64,000 bases of DNA from Deltaproteobacteria bacterium (GTDB taxonomy: Bacteria > UBA10199 > DSSB01), in the NCBI GenBank assembly GCA_024233625.1, contig JACKPJ010000004.1:1-64000 (forward strand). Reading direction: 5' to 3'. Shown piece by piece: positions 48,989-57,908 of this stretch. The notes under the pieces were generated by a model. The model worked only from the letters and a program-made list of their open reading frames with translations. It was not told where the DNA came from and did no database searches. Every line of letters starts with the position of its first letter. Positions within the stretch are counted from its first letter, which is position 1. A program made the translations under genes and the position numbers.

Positions 48989-50230
48989 TCAAGAAGCTTC
49001 TTTTGCTTTAACAAACTCTTCTTTTTCTCTTAATTGTTCCACACCTTTGCTGATAACCTTATCATCAATCCTGACACCTTCTTTGATCTCTATCCAGTCT
49101 TGATAGACTGAACCCAATTTGACGCTTTGTCGAATAGCGACTTGTCCCGAGATTAAATAGACATGAGGATTTTTTTCATGATAGACAATGGCTGTTTGCG
49201 GAACCAATTTGGCGAGGTGTTTAGAATTAGAAAGCACAATTTGTGCTTCGCCTTCCATTTCTGCTTTAATTTTTTGATCAAAATTATTCACACTGACTTT
49301 AAGAGGAAGAGTTTGCTGATCTGTATTGAGTCTTGCGCTGATAAAGCTAATGTAGCCTTCATAGATTTTTTTGGGAATTAAAGGAACATTCACTTTAACT
49401 GGAGTTTGGCTTCTAACTAGAGAGGCACTGTCTTGAGGAACTTCTAATTCCAAATCGATGGGGTCTAATTTAATAATTTTAAGTAAGACTTCTCCTTCTT
49501 CGACTTTTTGCCCTGCGGCAACAGAAAGCTTCGAGATAAAGCCATTGTAAGGCGCAGTGACATTTGTGTTTTCGATTTGCTTTTCGGTGAGATTGATTTC
49601 GGATTGTATCCTCTCAATTTTTGCCTGTTGTAAATTTTGACGGCTTTCTTGGATTTCTTCTGCTTCAGCCTCATTTCTTTGCAAACGATTGTTTTGACGC
49701 TTGCGAATGATTTGTCTTACGCGATTTCTAAATTCTTGGGGAGAAGATCCTGATTGTTCATCGATAACATTGTCTTCTGGATAGTCTTCTTGATTTTCAT
49801 TTTCGTTATTAGGAGAGTCTTGAAAATTTTCTTCGTAAGGAAGTTCGTATTTGTTGAGTAGTTCTAGTTCAGCTTCGGCTTCGCGGAGTTCAGCTTTTTG
49901 TCTTTCCAGAACATAGTTGAGCCTTTCATTTTGGATCCGAAAGAGCAGTTCTCCTCCCAATACATTTTGTCCTTCTTGAACATTAAAATCCTGAATTTGT
50001 CCTGATAAGCTACTTTTAATTTCGGTTTCTGCAGAAGCTTGAAAACGGCCTTTGAGTGTTAGTATATCAGGAATTTCTTCTTCGAAAACGCTTGTGAATT
50101 CGACCGAATAAATTTTGTCGTTGGGCCCAGGGATGCTTTTTTGGCGGGCTCCGTTTTCGCAAGCAGAAATGATAACGAGTGCGCCCAAAAACAGCGCTGC
50201 AGTTCTAAGTCCTTGAAAATTTTGAAACAT
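48989..50230 (-). CDS. RND-type periplasmic adaptor (membrane fusion) lipoprotein, orphan
   Basis: A 413-residue lipoprotein: signal then lipobox VIISAC, then the adaptor order of beta-barrel, lipoyl and helical hairpin. The lipoyl halves are LKGRFQASAETEIKSSLSGQIQDFNVQEGQNV and VTAPYNGFISKLSVAAGQKVEEGEVLL. The hairpin between them is unusual: an Asn/Glu/Asp-rich insertion (NFQDSPNNENENQEDYPED) splits the helices. Adaptors of this family bridge an inner-membrane pump and an outer-membrane channel. No pump gene is adjacent, so it must work with a distant partner. No ribosome-binding site is evident at the ATG. Confidence 0.87.
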   Translation of the reverse strand: MFQNFQGLRTAALFLGALVIISACENGARQKSIPGPNDKIYSVEFTSVFEEEIPDILTLKGRFQASAETEIKSSLSGQIQDFNVQEGQNVLGGELLFRIQNERLNYVLERQKAELREAEAELELLNKYELPYEENFQDSPNNENENQEDYPEDNVIDEQSGSSPQEFRNRVRQIIRKRQNNRLQRNEAEAEEIQESRQNLQQAKIERIQSEINLTEKQIENTNVTAPYNGFISKLSVAAGQKVEEGEVLLKIIKLDPIDLELEVPQDSASLVRSQTPVKVNVPLIPKKIYEGYISFISARLNTDQQTLPLKVSVNNFDQKIKAEMEGEAQIVLSNSKHLAKLVPQTAIVYHEKNPHVYLISGQVAIRQSVKLGSVYQDWIEIKEGVRIDDKVISKGVEQLREKEEFVKAKEAS

Positions 50231-50355
50231 GTCCAGTATTTAAAAGTCTAATCATAAAAAAAGCAATCAAAAATTTAGCTAAATTACTTGCTTCCACAGT
50301 CGATTTCCACGGTGGTTAAAAGAATCTGCTTTTAGCAAACTTATCATAAAAAATT

Positions 50356-50501
50356 ATTCTTCGTGAGAAGAATTACTTTTACAATCTGAGTCTCTCGTTT
50401 TATTGAGAATAAAATTCCACACATCGGATAAGTGAGGAATTGAATAAAAGTTGAATTTTAACTTAAATTTAAATTTAACCCAGATTCCGTATTTGCGGAA
50501 T
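50356..50501 (+). promoter_or_regulatory. Leader region with three hairpins upstream of the aminotransferase operon
   Basis: In the 301-base gap 50231-50531 three inverted repeats follow one another: ATTCTTC-GTGA-GAAGAAT (50356-50373, a GNRA-like loop), AATTCCACAC / GTGAGGAATT (50413-50441, 9 of 10 pairs) and ATTCCG / CGGAAT (50484-50501). The last lies just before the ribosome-binding site. No T run follows any of them. They may be an uncharacterised regulatory leader for threonine or alanine synthesis; no known riboswitch is recognised. Confidence 0.4.
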
Positions 50502-50531
50502 TTAGGCTTAATATCTTTTGTAGGATTCGTC

Positions 50532-51710
50532 ATGGAATTTGACCGTATTCGCCGTTTACCTCCTTATACTTTAGGTGTTGTCACTCAACTTATGACGGAA
50601 GCTCGCCGCCAAGGTGAGGATATCATCAACTTAGGGATGGGAAACCCAGATCTTGCCACTCCGGAACACATCGTTGCCAAATTGACTGAAGCTGCACAAA
50701 AGCCTAAAAATCACCGTTATTCGGTTTCCCGAGGAATTCCAAAATTGCGTTTAGCACTCTGTGATTGGTACAAAAAAAATTATGACGTTGATCTCGATTT
50801 TGATGAAGAAGTCATTGCGACTATGGGAGCTAAAGAAGGCTTTTCGCACTTGCTATTAGCTGCTACTCAACCCGGAGATGTTGTTTTTGTTCAAAATCCT
50901 ACTTATCCGATACATCTCTTTGCTCCCATTATTGCCGGATCAGATGTTCGAGCAATACGTACGGATCCTGAAAATGATTTTTTTGAAAATTTAGAAAGGG
51001 CGACAAAAAGTATTTGGCCCCGTCCTAAATTACTTATATTGAGTTTTCCCAATAACCCGACGGGCCAGATAGTAACGCTCGATTTTTTTCAGCGAGTCAT
51101 TGACTTTGCCCGAGAGCATCAAATAGGCGTGATTCATGATTTTGCCTATGCAGATTTGTATTTTGAAGGAGAACGTCCTCCAAGTATCTTGCAAATCAAA
51201 GGAGCCAAGGAAATTGCTGTTGAGTTCTACAGCCTTTCCAAGAGTTATAATATGCCGGGATGGCGAGTCGGTTTTTGTGCAGGTAATCGTGAAATGATTC
51301 AAGCTCTTAAAAAAATTAAGAGTTACTTAGACTATGGGATGTTTCAGCCAATTCAGATTGCTGCGACGGTGGCACTCAATGGGCCTCAAAAATATGTAAG
51401 AGAAATTATCGATATTTATCGCGAAAGGCGTGATGCTCTTTGTGAAGGCTTGCAAAGAATTGGTTGGGAGATTCCCAAACCTAGAGCCAGCATGTTTGTA
51501 TGGGCAAAAATTCCTGAAGCTTTTCAAAAAATGGATAGCTTAGAGTTTAGTAAATTTCTACTCAAAGAGGCTAAGGTTGCGGTTTCTCCTGGCATAGGTT
51601 TTGGAGATGCTGGCGAAGGCTATGTGCGTTTTGCTTTGGTCGAAAATGAAAAAAGAATTCGTCAGGCAGTTCGAGGTATTAAAGGAGCGTTTCAAAAGCA
51701 TGAAAAATAA
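50532..51710 (+). CDS. PLP-dependent class I/II aminotransferase (AlaC/LL-DAP-aminotransferase-like)
   Basis: A fold-type I aminotransferase of 392 residues. MEFDRIRRLPPYTLG opens the AlaC-type branch, GMGNPDLATPEHIV binds substrate, SFPNNPTG is the conserved nucleotide-like loop, and the PLP Lys is in SLSKSYNMPGWRVGF. R-type binding residues are seen in the C-terminal MFVWAKIPEAF region. It probably makes alanine from pyruvate and glutamate, although glutamate-oxo branched specificities are possible. The start at 50532 has TAGGA eight bases upstream; a TTG upstream would add 27 residues. The homoserine dehydrogenase gene overlaps its stop by 11 bases. Confidence 0.92.
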   Translation: MEFDRIRRLPPYTLGVVTQLMTEARRQGEDIINLGMGNPDLATPEHIVAKLTEAAQKPKNHRYSVSRGIPKLRLALCDWYKKNYDVDLDFDEEVIATMGAKEGFSHLLLAATQPGDVVFVQNPTYPIHLFAPIIAGSDVRAIRTDPENDFFENLERATKSIWPRPKLLILSFPNNPTGQIVTLDFFQRVIDFAREHQIGVIHDFAYADLYFEGERPPSILQIKGAKEIAVEFYSLSKSYNMPGWRVGFCAGNREMIQALKKIKSYLDYGMFQPIQIAATVALNGPQKYVREIIDIYRERRDALCEGLQRIGWEIPKPRASMFVWAKIPEAFQKMDSLEFSKFLLKEAKVAVSPGIGFGDAGEGYVRFALVENEKRIRQAVRGIKGAFQKHEK

Positions 51711-53007
51711 AAGCATCAAAATAGCGATGATTGGTTTGGGTACCGTGGGATCTGGTGTTTGGAAGATACTCACTCAGCAGCGTCAATTACTAGAACAACG
51801 CATTGGGGTTCCTATCGAGATAAAATGGGTTGCGGTCAAATCTCCCCGAAAAAAAAGACCTCTAGCTATTCCTAAAACTTGCATGGTTAGCCAGATTAAT
51901 TCCATTTTTTTAGATCCCGAAATTCAAATTGTCGTTGAGTTAATGGGGGGAGTCACTGAGGCAAAAGAGCACGTTCTCCAAGCTTTAAAGCATCAAAAGC
52001 ACGTAGTGACAGCGAATAAAGCCTTGATTGCCGAATGTGGCTCGGAGCTTTTTCATGCTGCGCGTGAAGCTAAGCGAGACTTGTGTTTTGAAGCGGCAGT
52101 TGGTGGAGGAATTCCCGTATTGCGTGCACTGCGTGAGGGTTTAGCTGGAAATCACCTCAATTCCATCTATGCAATTATTAACGGAACCTCTAACTTTATT
52201 TTAACGGAGATGTTTCAGCAGCAAATGGACTTTTCAGTGGCTTTGAAAAAAGCCCAAAGCTTGGGTTTTGCTGAGGCAGACCCCAGTTTTGATATCCAGG
52301 GCATCGATGCTGCACAAAAGTTGGCTATTTTGATTGCTATGGCCTATGGCGTGGAAATTCCCGCCCAAAATATTCATACGGAAGGCATTGAGTCAGTTTC
52401 TTTATTGGATTTACAGTATGCACAGCGTTTTGGTTATCAAGTCAAATTATTAGCAATTGCTAAAAGCCAGCAAGGTAAAATTCAAGCTCGGGTTCACCCG
52501 ACGATGATTCCTGAAAATTCAATGTTAGCTGCTGTTCAAGCTGAAAATAATGCTGTTTTATTTGATGGTGATTTTGTCGGGGAAACTTTGCTTTATGGAA
52601 AAGGTGCGGGAAGCGAACCGACGGCCTCTGCTGTAGTGGGAGACATTATTGAGATAGCGAGAAATATCAAGGCAGGAGTGAGTGAGGCGGTAGCTCCCTT
52701 GGGTGTTAATGTGGAGTCTCTGCGACCAGCTAGAATTGAGCCGATGGATATGTTAAAATCCGAATACTATTTGCGCTTTCAGGTGACGGATCGTCCCGGC
52801 GTTCTTGCTAAAATCACTCAAATCTTAAGCCAGTTGCAGATTAGTATTTCATCAGTTTATCAGCATGGCCATGAAGCAGGAGGCAAAGTCTCAGTTGTAG
52901 TCTTGACTCATCTGGCAAAGGAAAAAAATTTACAAAAGGCTATTATTAAAATTAACCAACAGAGCTTTGTTTATGCTCCAACGACTTTGATTCGCATAGA
53001 GGATTGA
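51700..53007 (+). CDS. hom: Homoserine dehydrogenase
   Basis: Reduces aspartate semialdehyde to homoserine for threonine and methionine. The NAD(P) site is IKIAMIGLGTVGSGVWKIL at the N-terminus. The substrate core is MGGVTEAKEHVLQAL, VTANKALIAECG, FEAAVGGGIPVLRALREG and YAIINGTSNFILTEM, and the C-terminal ACT domain reads YLRFQVTDRPGVLAKITQIL, so threonine feedback control is expected. The ATG at 51700 is chosen for the AAAGGAG about 12 bases upstream and the family N-terminus. It overlaps the aminotransferase gene, coupling the two. It is followed by thrC after 67 bases. Confidence 0.96.
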   Translation: MKNKSIKIAMIGLGTVGSGVWKILTQQRQLLEQRIGVPIEIKWVAVKSPRKKRPLAIPKTCMVSQINSIFLDPEIQIVVELMGGVTEAKEHVLQALKHQKHVVTANKALIAECGSELFHAAREAKRDLCFEAAVGGGIPVLRALREGLAGNHLNSIYAIINGTSNFILTEMFQQQMDFSVALKKAQSLGFAEADPSFDIQGIDAAQKLAILIAMAYGVEIPAQNIHTEGIESVSLLDLQYAQRFGYQVKLLAIAKSQQGKIQARVHPTMIPENSMLAAVQAENNAVLFDGDFVGETLLYGKGAGSEPTASAVVGDIIEIARNIKAGVSEAVAPLGVNVESLRPARIEPMDMLKSEYYLRFQVTDRPGVLAKITQILSQLQISISSVYQHGHEAGGKVSVVVLTHLAKEKNLQKAIIKINQQSFVYAPTTLIRIED

Positions 53008-53074
53008 TGAAAACTTCTTGCTTAGGATTTAAAGTCATCGTATTCTAATGTTCTAAGTTCTAAAATGAGGTTTT

Positions 53075-54127
53075 ATGCTTTACCCGGGAATTATACGCAA
53101 ATATCGAGATGATTTGCCAGTCGCTGAAAGTTCTATTGTGACTTTACATGAGGGGAATACTCCTCTTTTTCAATCGATTCGATTAGTCAAAGAACTCAAT
53201 TTACCCATTCAGCTTTATTATAAGCTCGAAGGGCTCAATCCTACCGGTTCGTTTAAAGATCGTGGGATGACTTATGCTGTCAGTAAGGCTCACGAAGCCG
53301 GTTTTCGTGCAGTCATTTGCGCCTCAACGGGAAATACCTCTGCAGCGGCTGCAGCATATGCGAGTCGTGCAGGGATGTTGGCATTGGTGGTGATTCCCAA
53401 AGGAAAAGTTGCGCGAGGAAAATTAGCGCAAGCTCAAATCCATGGAGCCAAAGTTTTTCAGGTCGATGGCAATTTTGATGCAGCCCTGAATGTTGTCAAA
53501 GAAGTTGCTGAACACCCCAAAGTGACCCTAGTTAACAGCATCAATCCTCATCGTTTGATGGGACAGCAAAGTGCAGCCTTTGAAATTGTCGAATCTTTGG
53601 GAGATGCGCCCGACTATCATTTTATTCCCGTAGGAAATGCCGGAAATATTGTTGCTTACTGGCGGGGATACAAAGCCTTTCATGAAAAGGGCCTAGCTAA
53701 AAAATTACCCCAAATGTGTGGTTTTCAAGCTGCGGGTTCTGCCCCGATTGTCGAAGGACATATTATTGAGCATCCGGAGACCGTTGCGACAGCTATCCGA
53801 ATTGGCAACCCTGCTAACTGGAAAGCTGCAGAAGAAGTAGCTATAGAATCTCAAGGTTTCATTAAGGCAGTGACCGATGAGGAAATTCTCTCAGCTTATA
53901 AGCAGGTAGCTCAGTTAGATGGTTATTTTTGTGAGCCTGCTTCGGCAGCATCAATTGCAGGCGTCATCAAAATGGCTGAGCAAGGCTTCTTCAAGAAAAA
54001 CGCCAGCGTGGTTTGTACTTTAACCGGTCACGGTTTAAAAGATCCTGATCAAGCGATTGAACAATCTCCAGCACCCATCCATATTTCTGCTAGTTCTGAA
54101 GAATTATTGAAGCTTATTAAATTGTAG
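53075..54127 (+). CDS. thrC: Threonine synthase
   Basis: Converts O-phosphohomoserine to threonine using PLP. The PLP lysine is in LNPTGSFKDRGMTYAVS (about residues 52-68), with the GNTSAAAAAYASRAGM cofactor block, IPVGNAGNIVAYWRGYK and a C-terminal CEPASAASIAGVIKM. The 350-residue length fits the shorter thrC family (class II relatives are longer). It completes threonine synthesis with hom. thrB, the homoserine kinase, is not in the window. A REP-like element lies 166 bases after its stop. Confidence 0.95.
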   Translation: MLYPGIIRKYRDDLPVAESSIVTLHEGNTPLFQSIRLVKELNLPIQLYYKLEGLNPTGSFKDRGMTYAVSKAHEAGFRAVICASTGNTSAAAAAYASRAGMLALVVIPKGKVARGKLAQAQIHGAKVFQVDGNFDAALNVVKEVAEHPKVTLVNSINPHRLMGQQSAAFEIVESLGDAPDYHFIPVGNAGNIVAYWRGYKAFHEKGLAKKLPQMCGFQAAGSAPIVEGHIIEHPETVATAIRIGNPANWKAAEEVAIESQGFIKAVTDEEILSAYKQVAQLDGYFCEPASAASIAGVIKMAEQGFFKKNASVVCTLTGHGLKDPDQAIEQSPAPIHISASSEELLKLIKL

Positions 54128-54292
54128 TTTGTTTTCTAATTTGCATTTCTACATAAAAAATATGGAAAATAGATGCAGGGTGTTATTCCTTGAAATAAAA
54201 TGACTTTTTAGATATGAAATCAAGCGATATATTCAATTTTCTTTTTAGAATAAAACAAATATAGTAGTTTAACTTTTAAATAGTACGCACAT

Positions 54293-54360
54293 GTCATCCC
54301 CGCGAAGGCGGGGATCCAAAAGCATTTAGAATAATAGATTCCCGCCTTCGCAGGAATGAC
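54293..54360. repeat. GC-rich REP-like palindromic element
   Basis: GTCATCCCCGCGAAGGCGGG (continuing to GATC) is mirrored by GATTCCCGCCTTCGCAGGAATGAC with mismatches. Each half contains its own short GC hairpin (CCCCGC-GAAG-GCGGGG). It is unlike the AT-rich surroundings. The pattern resembles widespread dRS3-like repeats (ATTCCC-N8-GGGAAT), so it may have spread as a small repeat. It lies between two co-directional genes. Confidence 0.75.
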
Positions 54361-54424
54361 AAAAATAATAAATCATACTAAAAAAAGTTAAAAAACTATA
54401 TATTAAAAAATTAGGAACTCAATT

Positions 54425-55390
54425 ATGGATCGTTATTTAGCTTTAGAGATGGTGAGAGTGACAGAGGCCGCTGCGATCAATTGTGCAAGATTGATGGGGC
54501 GTGGAGATGGTAAGGCTGCTGATCAAGCGGCTGTTGATGCCATGCGAAAGGCTCTCAATCAAATGGATTTTGATGGTACAGTGGTCATTGGAGAAGGGGA
54601 AAGAGACGAAGCTCCCATGTTGTATATTGGTGAAAAAGTGGGAAGCGGCCAAGGCTTGCAGGTTGATATTGCCTTGGATCCCCTTGAAGGTACCAACTTA
54701 TGTGCGACAGGAGCTCCTAATGCTTTGGCGGTTATCGCGATTGCAGAACGAGGAAATTTTTTACATGCTCCGGATACTTATATGGAAAAAATAGCGGTAG
54801 GTCCAGAAGCCAAGGGTTGCATTGATATTCACCGAAGTCCTACACAAAATTTAGAGGAGCTCGCTAAGGCCAAAAAGTGCAGCGTGGAAGATTTAACGGC
54901 GATTATTTTAGAGCGTCCCAGGCATGAAAATTTGATTCAGGAAGTTAGAGAGAGTGGTGCGCGTATTAAACTGATTGCCGATGGAGATGTTTCTGCAGCG
55001 ATTGCAACTTGTGAGCCCCGCACGGGTGTCGATATTTTATTTGGAATAGGGGGTGCTCCGGAAGGTGTGCTGGCAGCTGCGGCTCTCAAGTCATTGGGGG
55101 GAGATATGCAGGGGCGTTTGAAGCCACGCAATGAGGAAGAAATTAGCCGTGCGAAGAAAATGGGGATCGAGGATATTAATCAGGTCTTTAAACTAGAAGA
55201 TTTGGCCAAAGGCGATGTGATGTTTGCTGCGACAGGAGTGACTAATGGAGATTTTCTGAATGGAGTGCGCTATTATGGGGGAGGTGCCTATACGCATTCT
55301 GTTGTCATGAGGTCTCTTTCCGGTACAGTTCGTTATGTGGAGGCCAGACATAATTTTAAGCGAAAACCTTTTTTTCATGGAGACGAATAA
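54425..55390 (+). CDS. glpX: Class II fructose-1,6-bisphosphatase
   Basis: Hydrolyses fructose 1,6-bisphosphate in gluconeogenesis. The GlpX motifs are clear: RGDGKAADQAAVDAMRKAL, the catalytic IGEGERDEAPMLYIGEKVG (about residues 58-76), DPLEGTNLCATGAPNALAV, DGDVSAAIATC, DILFGIGGAPEGVLAAAALK. The 321-residue length is standard. AGGAACTC precedes the ATG weakly. Two small genes follow after two and three bases, so the three form an operon. Confidence 0.95.
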   Translation: MDRYLALEMVRVTEAAAINCARLMGRGDGKAADQAAVDAMRKALNQMDFDGTVVIGEGERDEAPMLYIGEKVGSGQGLQVDIALDPLEGTNLCATGAPNALAVIAIAERGNFLHAPDTYMEKIAVGPEAKGCIDIHRSPTQNLEELAKAKKCSVEDLTAIILERPRHENLIQEVRESGARIKLIADGDVSAAIATCEPRTGVDILFGIGGAPEGVLAAAALKSLGGDMQGRLKPRNEEEISRAKKMGIEDINQVFKLEDLAKGDVMFAATGVTNGDFLNGVRYYGGGAYTHSVVMRSLSGTVRYVEARHNFKRKPFFHGDE

Positions 55391-55392
55391 AA

Positions 55393-55818
55393 ATGGCAGG
55401 TGCGACGAGTTCAATCGAAATTAATGCTCCGATTCAAAAAGTTTATGATGTGATTGTCGACTTTGAATCCTATCCAGAGTTTTTATCTGAAACTCAAGAA
55501 GTCGAAGTGGTTTCAGAAGATTCTAATATGGCCCGAGTGACTTTTACAGTTAAAGTTGTGAAAAAAATCCAGTATACTTTGGATATTAGTTTTGATGAGC
55601 CCAATGGGATTTCTTGGGTCTTACACAAAGGTCAAATGATGAAGTCCAATGAAGGTGGTTGGAAACTGACCTCCAAAAAGAAAAACCTCACTTTGGCTGA
55701 GTACGAAGTTAACGTTGGGTTTGGTCCTTTGGTTCCTAAGTCCATTGCCAATCAATTGGTGGGTAGTACTTTGCCAGCGATGATGAAGGCTTTTAAAGAA
55801 CGTATTGAAGAAGGTTGA
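55393..55818 (+). CDS. SRPBCC/COQ10-type polyketide cyclase-like protein
   Basis: A START/Bet v1-like hydrophobic ligand-binding protein of 141 residues. ATSSIEINAPIQKVYDVIVDFESYPEFLSETQEVEV is the signature of the COQ10/RatA branch, with a PIxxVYDVIxDFExYPEF core. The C-terminal helix (SIANQLVGSTLPAMMKAFKERI) is typical. Bacterial members bind quinones or act with the ribosome; the role here is not known. It begins two bases after glpX stop and is followed by a phasin-like gene after three bases. Confidence 0.87.
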   Translation: MAGATSSIEINAPIQKVYDVIVDFESYPEFLSETQEVEVVSEDSNMARVTFTVKVVKKIQYTLDISFDEPNGISWVLHKGQMMKSNEGGWKLTSKKKNLTLAEYEVNVGFGPLVPKSIANQLVGSTLPAMMKAFKERIEEG

Positions 55819-55821
55819 TTT

Positions 55822-56199
55822 ATGAGTTTTGAGGAAGAATTCGAAGAGGAAAATCAGGATAAAAAGACTTCGATGGCTGATTTAGCACGTAAGATTTTGC
55901 TGACAGGCGTCGGAGCCATTTTTATGACTGAAGGAGGAGTGCGTAAATCCCTATCAGACCTTAAACTTCCTAAAGATACAGTTATCAATTTAGTGGAAAA
56001 TGTTCGTAAACAAAAAGACGAACTCATCAAAATGGTGACTGAAGAGATTGCCAAATTTCTTTCTCATATCAAGGTACACGAAGAAATGCAAAAAGCCTTG
56101 AGTGGCATGGAAGTACATATTGACGCGAAAGTGACTTTTAGTCAGTCGGGAAAGAGCTCTAAAAATCAAATTAAGTTAAAAACTAAAACTAAGAGCTAA
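55822..56199 (+). CDS. Phasin-like hypothetical protein
   Basis: A 125-residue helical, soluble protein with an acidic N-terminus (SFEEEFEEENQDKK), then a core LARKILLTGVGAIFMTEGGVRKSLSDLKLPKD that recalls phasin-superfamily proteins of Deltaproteobacteria, amphipathic helices, and a basic Lys-rich tail (KNQIKLKTKTKS). Phasins coat polyhydroxyalkanoate granules, but no PHA synthase is present and a direct role is unproven. The 3' end overlaps the convergent tail-anchored gene by 11 bases. Confidence 0.72.
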   Translation: MSFEEEFEEENQDKKTSMADLARKILLTGVGAIFMTEGGVRKSLSDLKLPKDTVINLVENVRKQKDELIKMVTEEIAKFLSHIKVHEEMQKALSGMEVHIDAKVTFSQSGKSSKNQIKLKTKTKS

Positions 56200-57190
56200 G
56201 CACTGACCAAAGATATACCATTATGATGGCAAGAATGCTAATAATAGCTGTATAAGTTAGCAACATATGGACTTTGGGACTTTCGTCATAACGTTTGCGT
56301 AAGCCCATGAGTTCATAGATATTTGCAAAAACTTCTTCAGATTGGTCTTGAGAATTTTGTTTATTGGCACCTTCTTCATAATAAACAAATGGTTTGGCTT
56401 TTTTTTGCGCTGCAACTGACCGTTCCCATTTATTTTGCTGTTCAAAATCTGTTTTAAATCGAGGATCCATACGTGGGTCTGCTTCACGTTGTTGAATGGC
56501 TTCTTTTAAGGCAGAGTTTTTTTCGGCGATACGTTCAAATTGTAGTTTGCCATCTGAACCCGCAAGCTTGCTGAGCAATTCATTAGGAATTTTTTCACCA
56601 GGAGCCAATTGACGAAGTTCTGATAGTAAATCCGGATGGGGGACTTTTAGCATAGCCAAACGAATTTCCTGGGGGTGACTGCCTGTTCTTTGAAGTAAAT
56701 TTCCTACTAAGATAGATTTTCCTTTAAGGTCGGCCCAACCAAGAAGCAAAAGTTGCTGAACTTTTTCTAATGCTAGGGACTGTTCCTTTGTATGAAATAA
56801 GCCACCTTTGAGCGCAGTCCCTAAGGTGTTTGACCAATTAATAAGAACTTTATTTTTGTTTTGCTCTGAATTACCTTCCCCTTGTAAAAATACTGGATTT
56901 TTTTGATTAGCAAGGTTTTTCGATTGGGATTGTGAGGCGGCTTCTGAGTTTTTGGGGAGATGATAAATTTCCCCTTTTTCGATAAATTCAGATTTATTAT
57001 TCTCTAAATTTGTTTCGGTATTTGAGTCAGTTTTTTTGCTGGTTTCTTGTGAGTCAAAATCTTTAAGCTTAAGGACTTTCTTATCAGAATCATTATCTTT
57101 TGTATCTTCAGCTTTCTTATCCGATACTTTAGGGAGAGCCTCAACATTGAGTTTTTGAGCATTAATAATATTTTGTAAATCCATAGCCAT
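56189..57190 (-). CDS. Hypothetical protein with C-terminal membrane anchor
   Basis: A 333-residue protein of unknown family. The first 130 residues are Asn/Lys/Ser-rich and disordered; the middle (KEQSLALEKVQQLLLLGWADLKGKSILVGNLLQRTG and ELRQLAPGEKIPNELLSKLAG) is helical and may bind a partner; the last 25 residues are a single hydrophobic helix (LLTYTAIISILAIIMVYLWS) with no charged tail beyond it. This is a tail-anchored layout, with the bulk in the cytoplasm. Two ATGs (57190, 57184) lie close together. Its last 11 bases overlap the convergent phasin-like gene. Confidence 0.7.
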   Translation of the reverse strand: MAMDLQNIINAQKLNVEALPKVSDKKAEDTKDNDSDKKVLKLKDFDSQETSKKTDSNTETNLENNKSEFIEKGEIYHLPKNSEAASQSQSKNLANQKNPVFLQGEGNSEQNKNKVLINWSNTLGTALKGGLFHTKEQSLALEKVQQLLLLGWADLKGKSILVGNLLQRTGSHPQEIRLAMLKVPHPDLLSELRQLAPGEKIPNELLSKLAGSDGKLQFERIAEKNSALKEAIQQREADPRMDPRFKTDFEQQNKWERSVAAQKKAKPFVYYEEGANKQNSQDQSEEVFANIYELMGLRKRYDESPKVHMLLTYTAIISILAIIMVYLWSVLSS

Positions 57191-57356
57191 AATTCTATTT
57201 ATTATTATCGACTTTTAATCTAAAAAGTTGCTAATGTAAAAAAACTAAAAAAATCAAAGAGATAAAGTGTTAAGCCATAAATTTTAAATGATCTAATAAG
57301 TTGTTTAGTTTAAATTCTTTCTTGCTGTTTGAACAAGATTTTTTTAATCTCAATTT

Positions 57357-57908
57357 ATGCAAATTTTTGTTCCAAATATTCCCTCAGAAGGGCAAAAAAT
57401 TACTCTTAAGCCTGATGACTCATGGACAAGGGAAATTATCCACGATCGACTAGAGACTTTTTTAGCTGAACCTATTCGTTTAAGTGGAAACTTGCATTTA
57501 TTTCGTTTTGATAAAAATGTCTCATTATCAGGAAAAATTTTTTTAGAGTGTCACCCTGACTGTGGTCGTTGTACAAAAAATTTTACGGCAAGATTTGAAA
57601 TTCCTGTTAAGAGGCATATCGTTCCTCATTTCAAAAAAGAAAGCGAAAAGTTTGATAAAAAAGAAGTGGAATTACAGGAGGAAGACCTCGAGTTTAGCAG
57701 CTATTACGGCGATGAAATTAATCTCGATGATATTATTATTGAAGAAATTAATTTAGCTTTGCCACTAAACTTTTATTGCCAAGAGGCTTGCGCAGGGCTT
57801 TGTCCTAAGTGCGGAAAAAACCTTAATGAAGGTTCGTGTGAGTGCCAATTAACAAATGAAACTTCTCCTTTTAATGTCTTAAAGGGTATTCAATTTCCCG
57901 AAAAATAA
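57357..57908 (+). CDS. YceD/DUF177 protein
   Basis: The 183-residue product is a YceD (DUF177) protein, linked in many bacteria to rRNA maturation and normally followed by rpmF. The Cys clusters CHPDCGRC in the middle and CQEACAGLCPKCGKNL near the end, then CECQ, form the zinc-binding pattern of the family. The middle LDDIIIEEINLALPLNFYC is typical. rpmF is not found within the 386 bases that follow, which is unusual. The start ATG at 57357 has no clear ribosome-binding site. Confidence 0.85.
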   Translation: MQIFVPNIPSEGQKITLKPDDSWTREIIHDRLETFLAEPIRLSGNLHLFRFDKNVSLSGKIFLECHPDCGRCTKNFTARFEIPVKRHIVPHFKKESEKFDKKEVELQEEDLEFSSYYGDEINLDDIIIEEINLALPLNFYCQEACAGLCPKCGKNLNEGSCECQLTNETSPFNVLKGIQFPEK

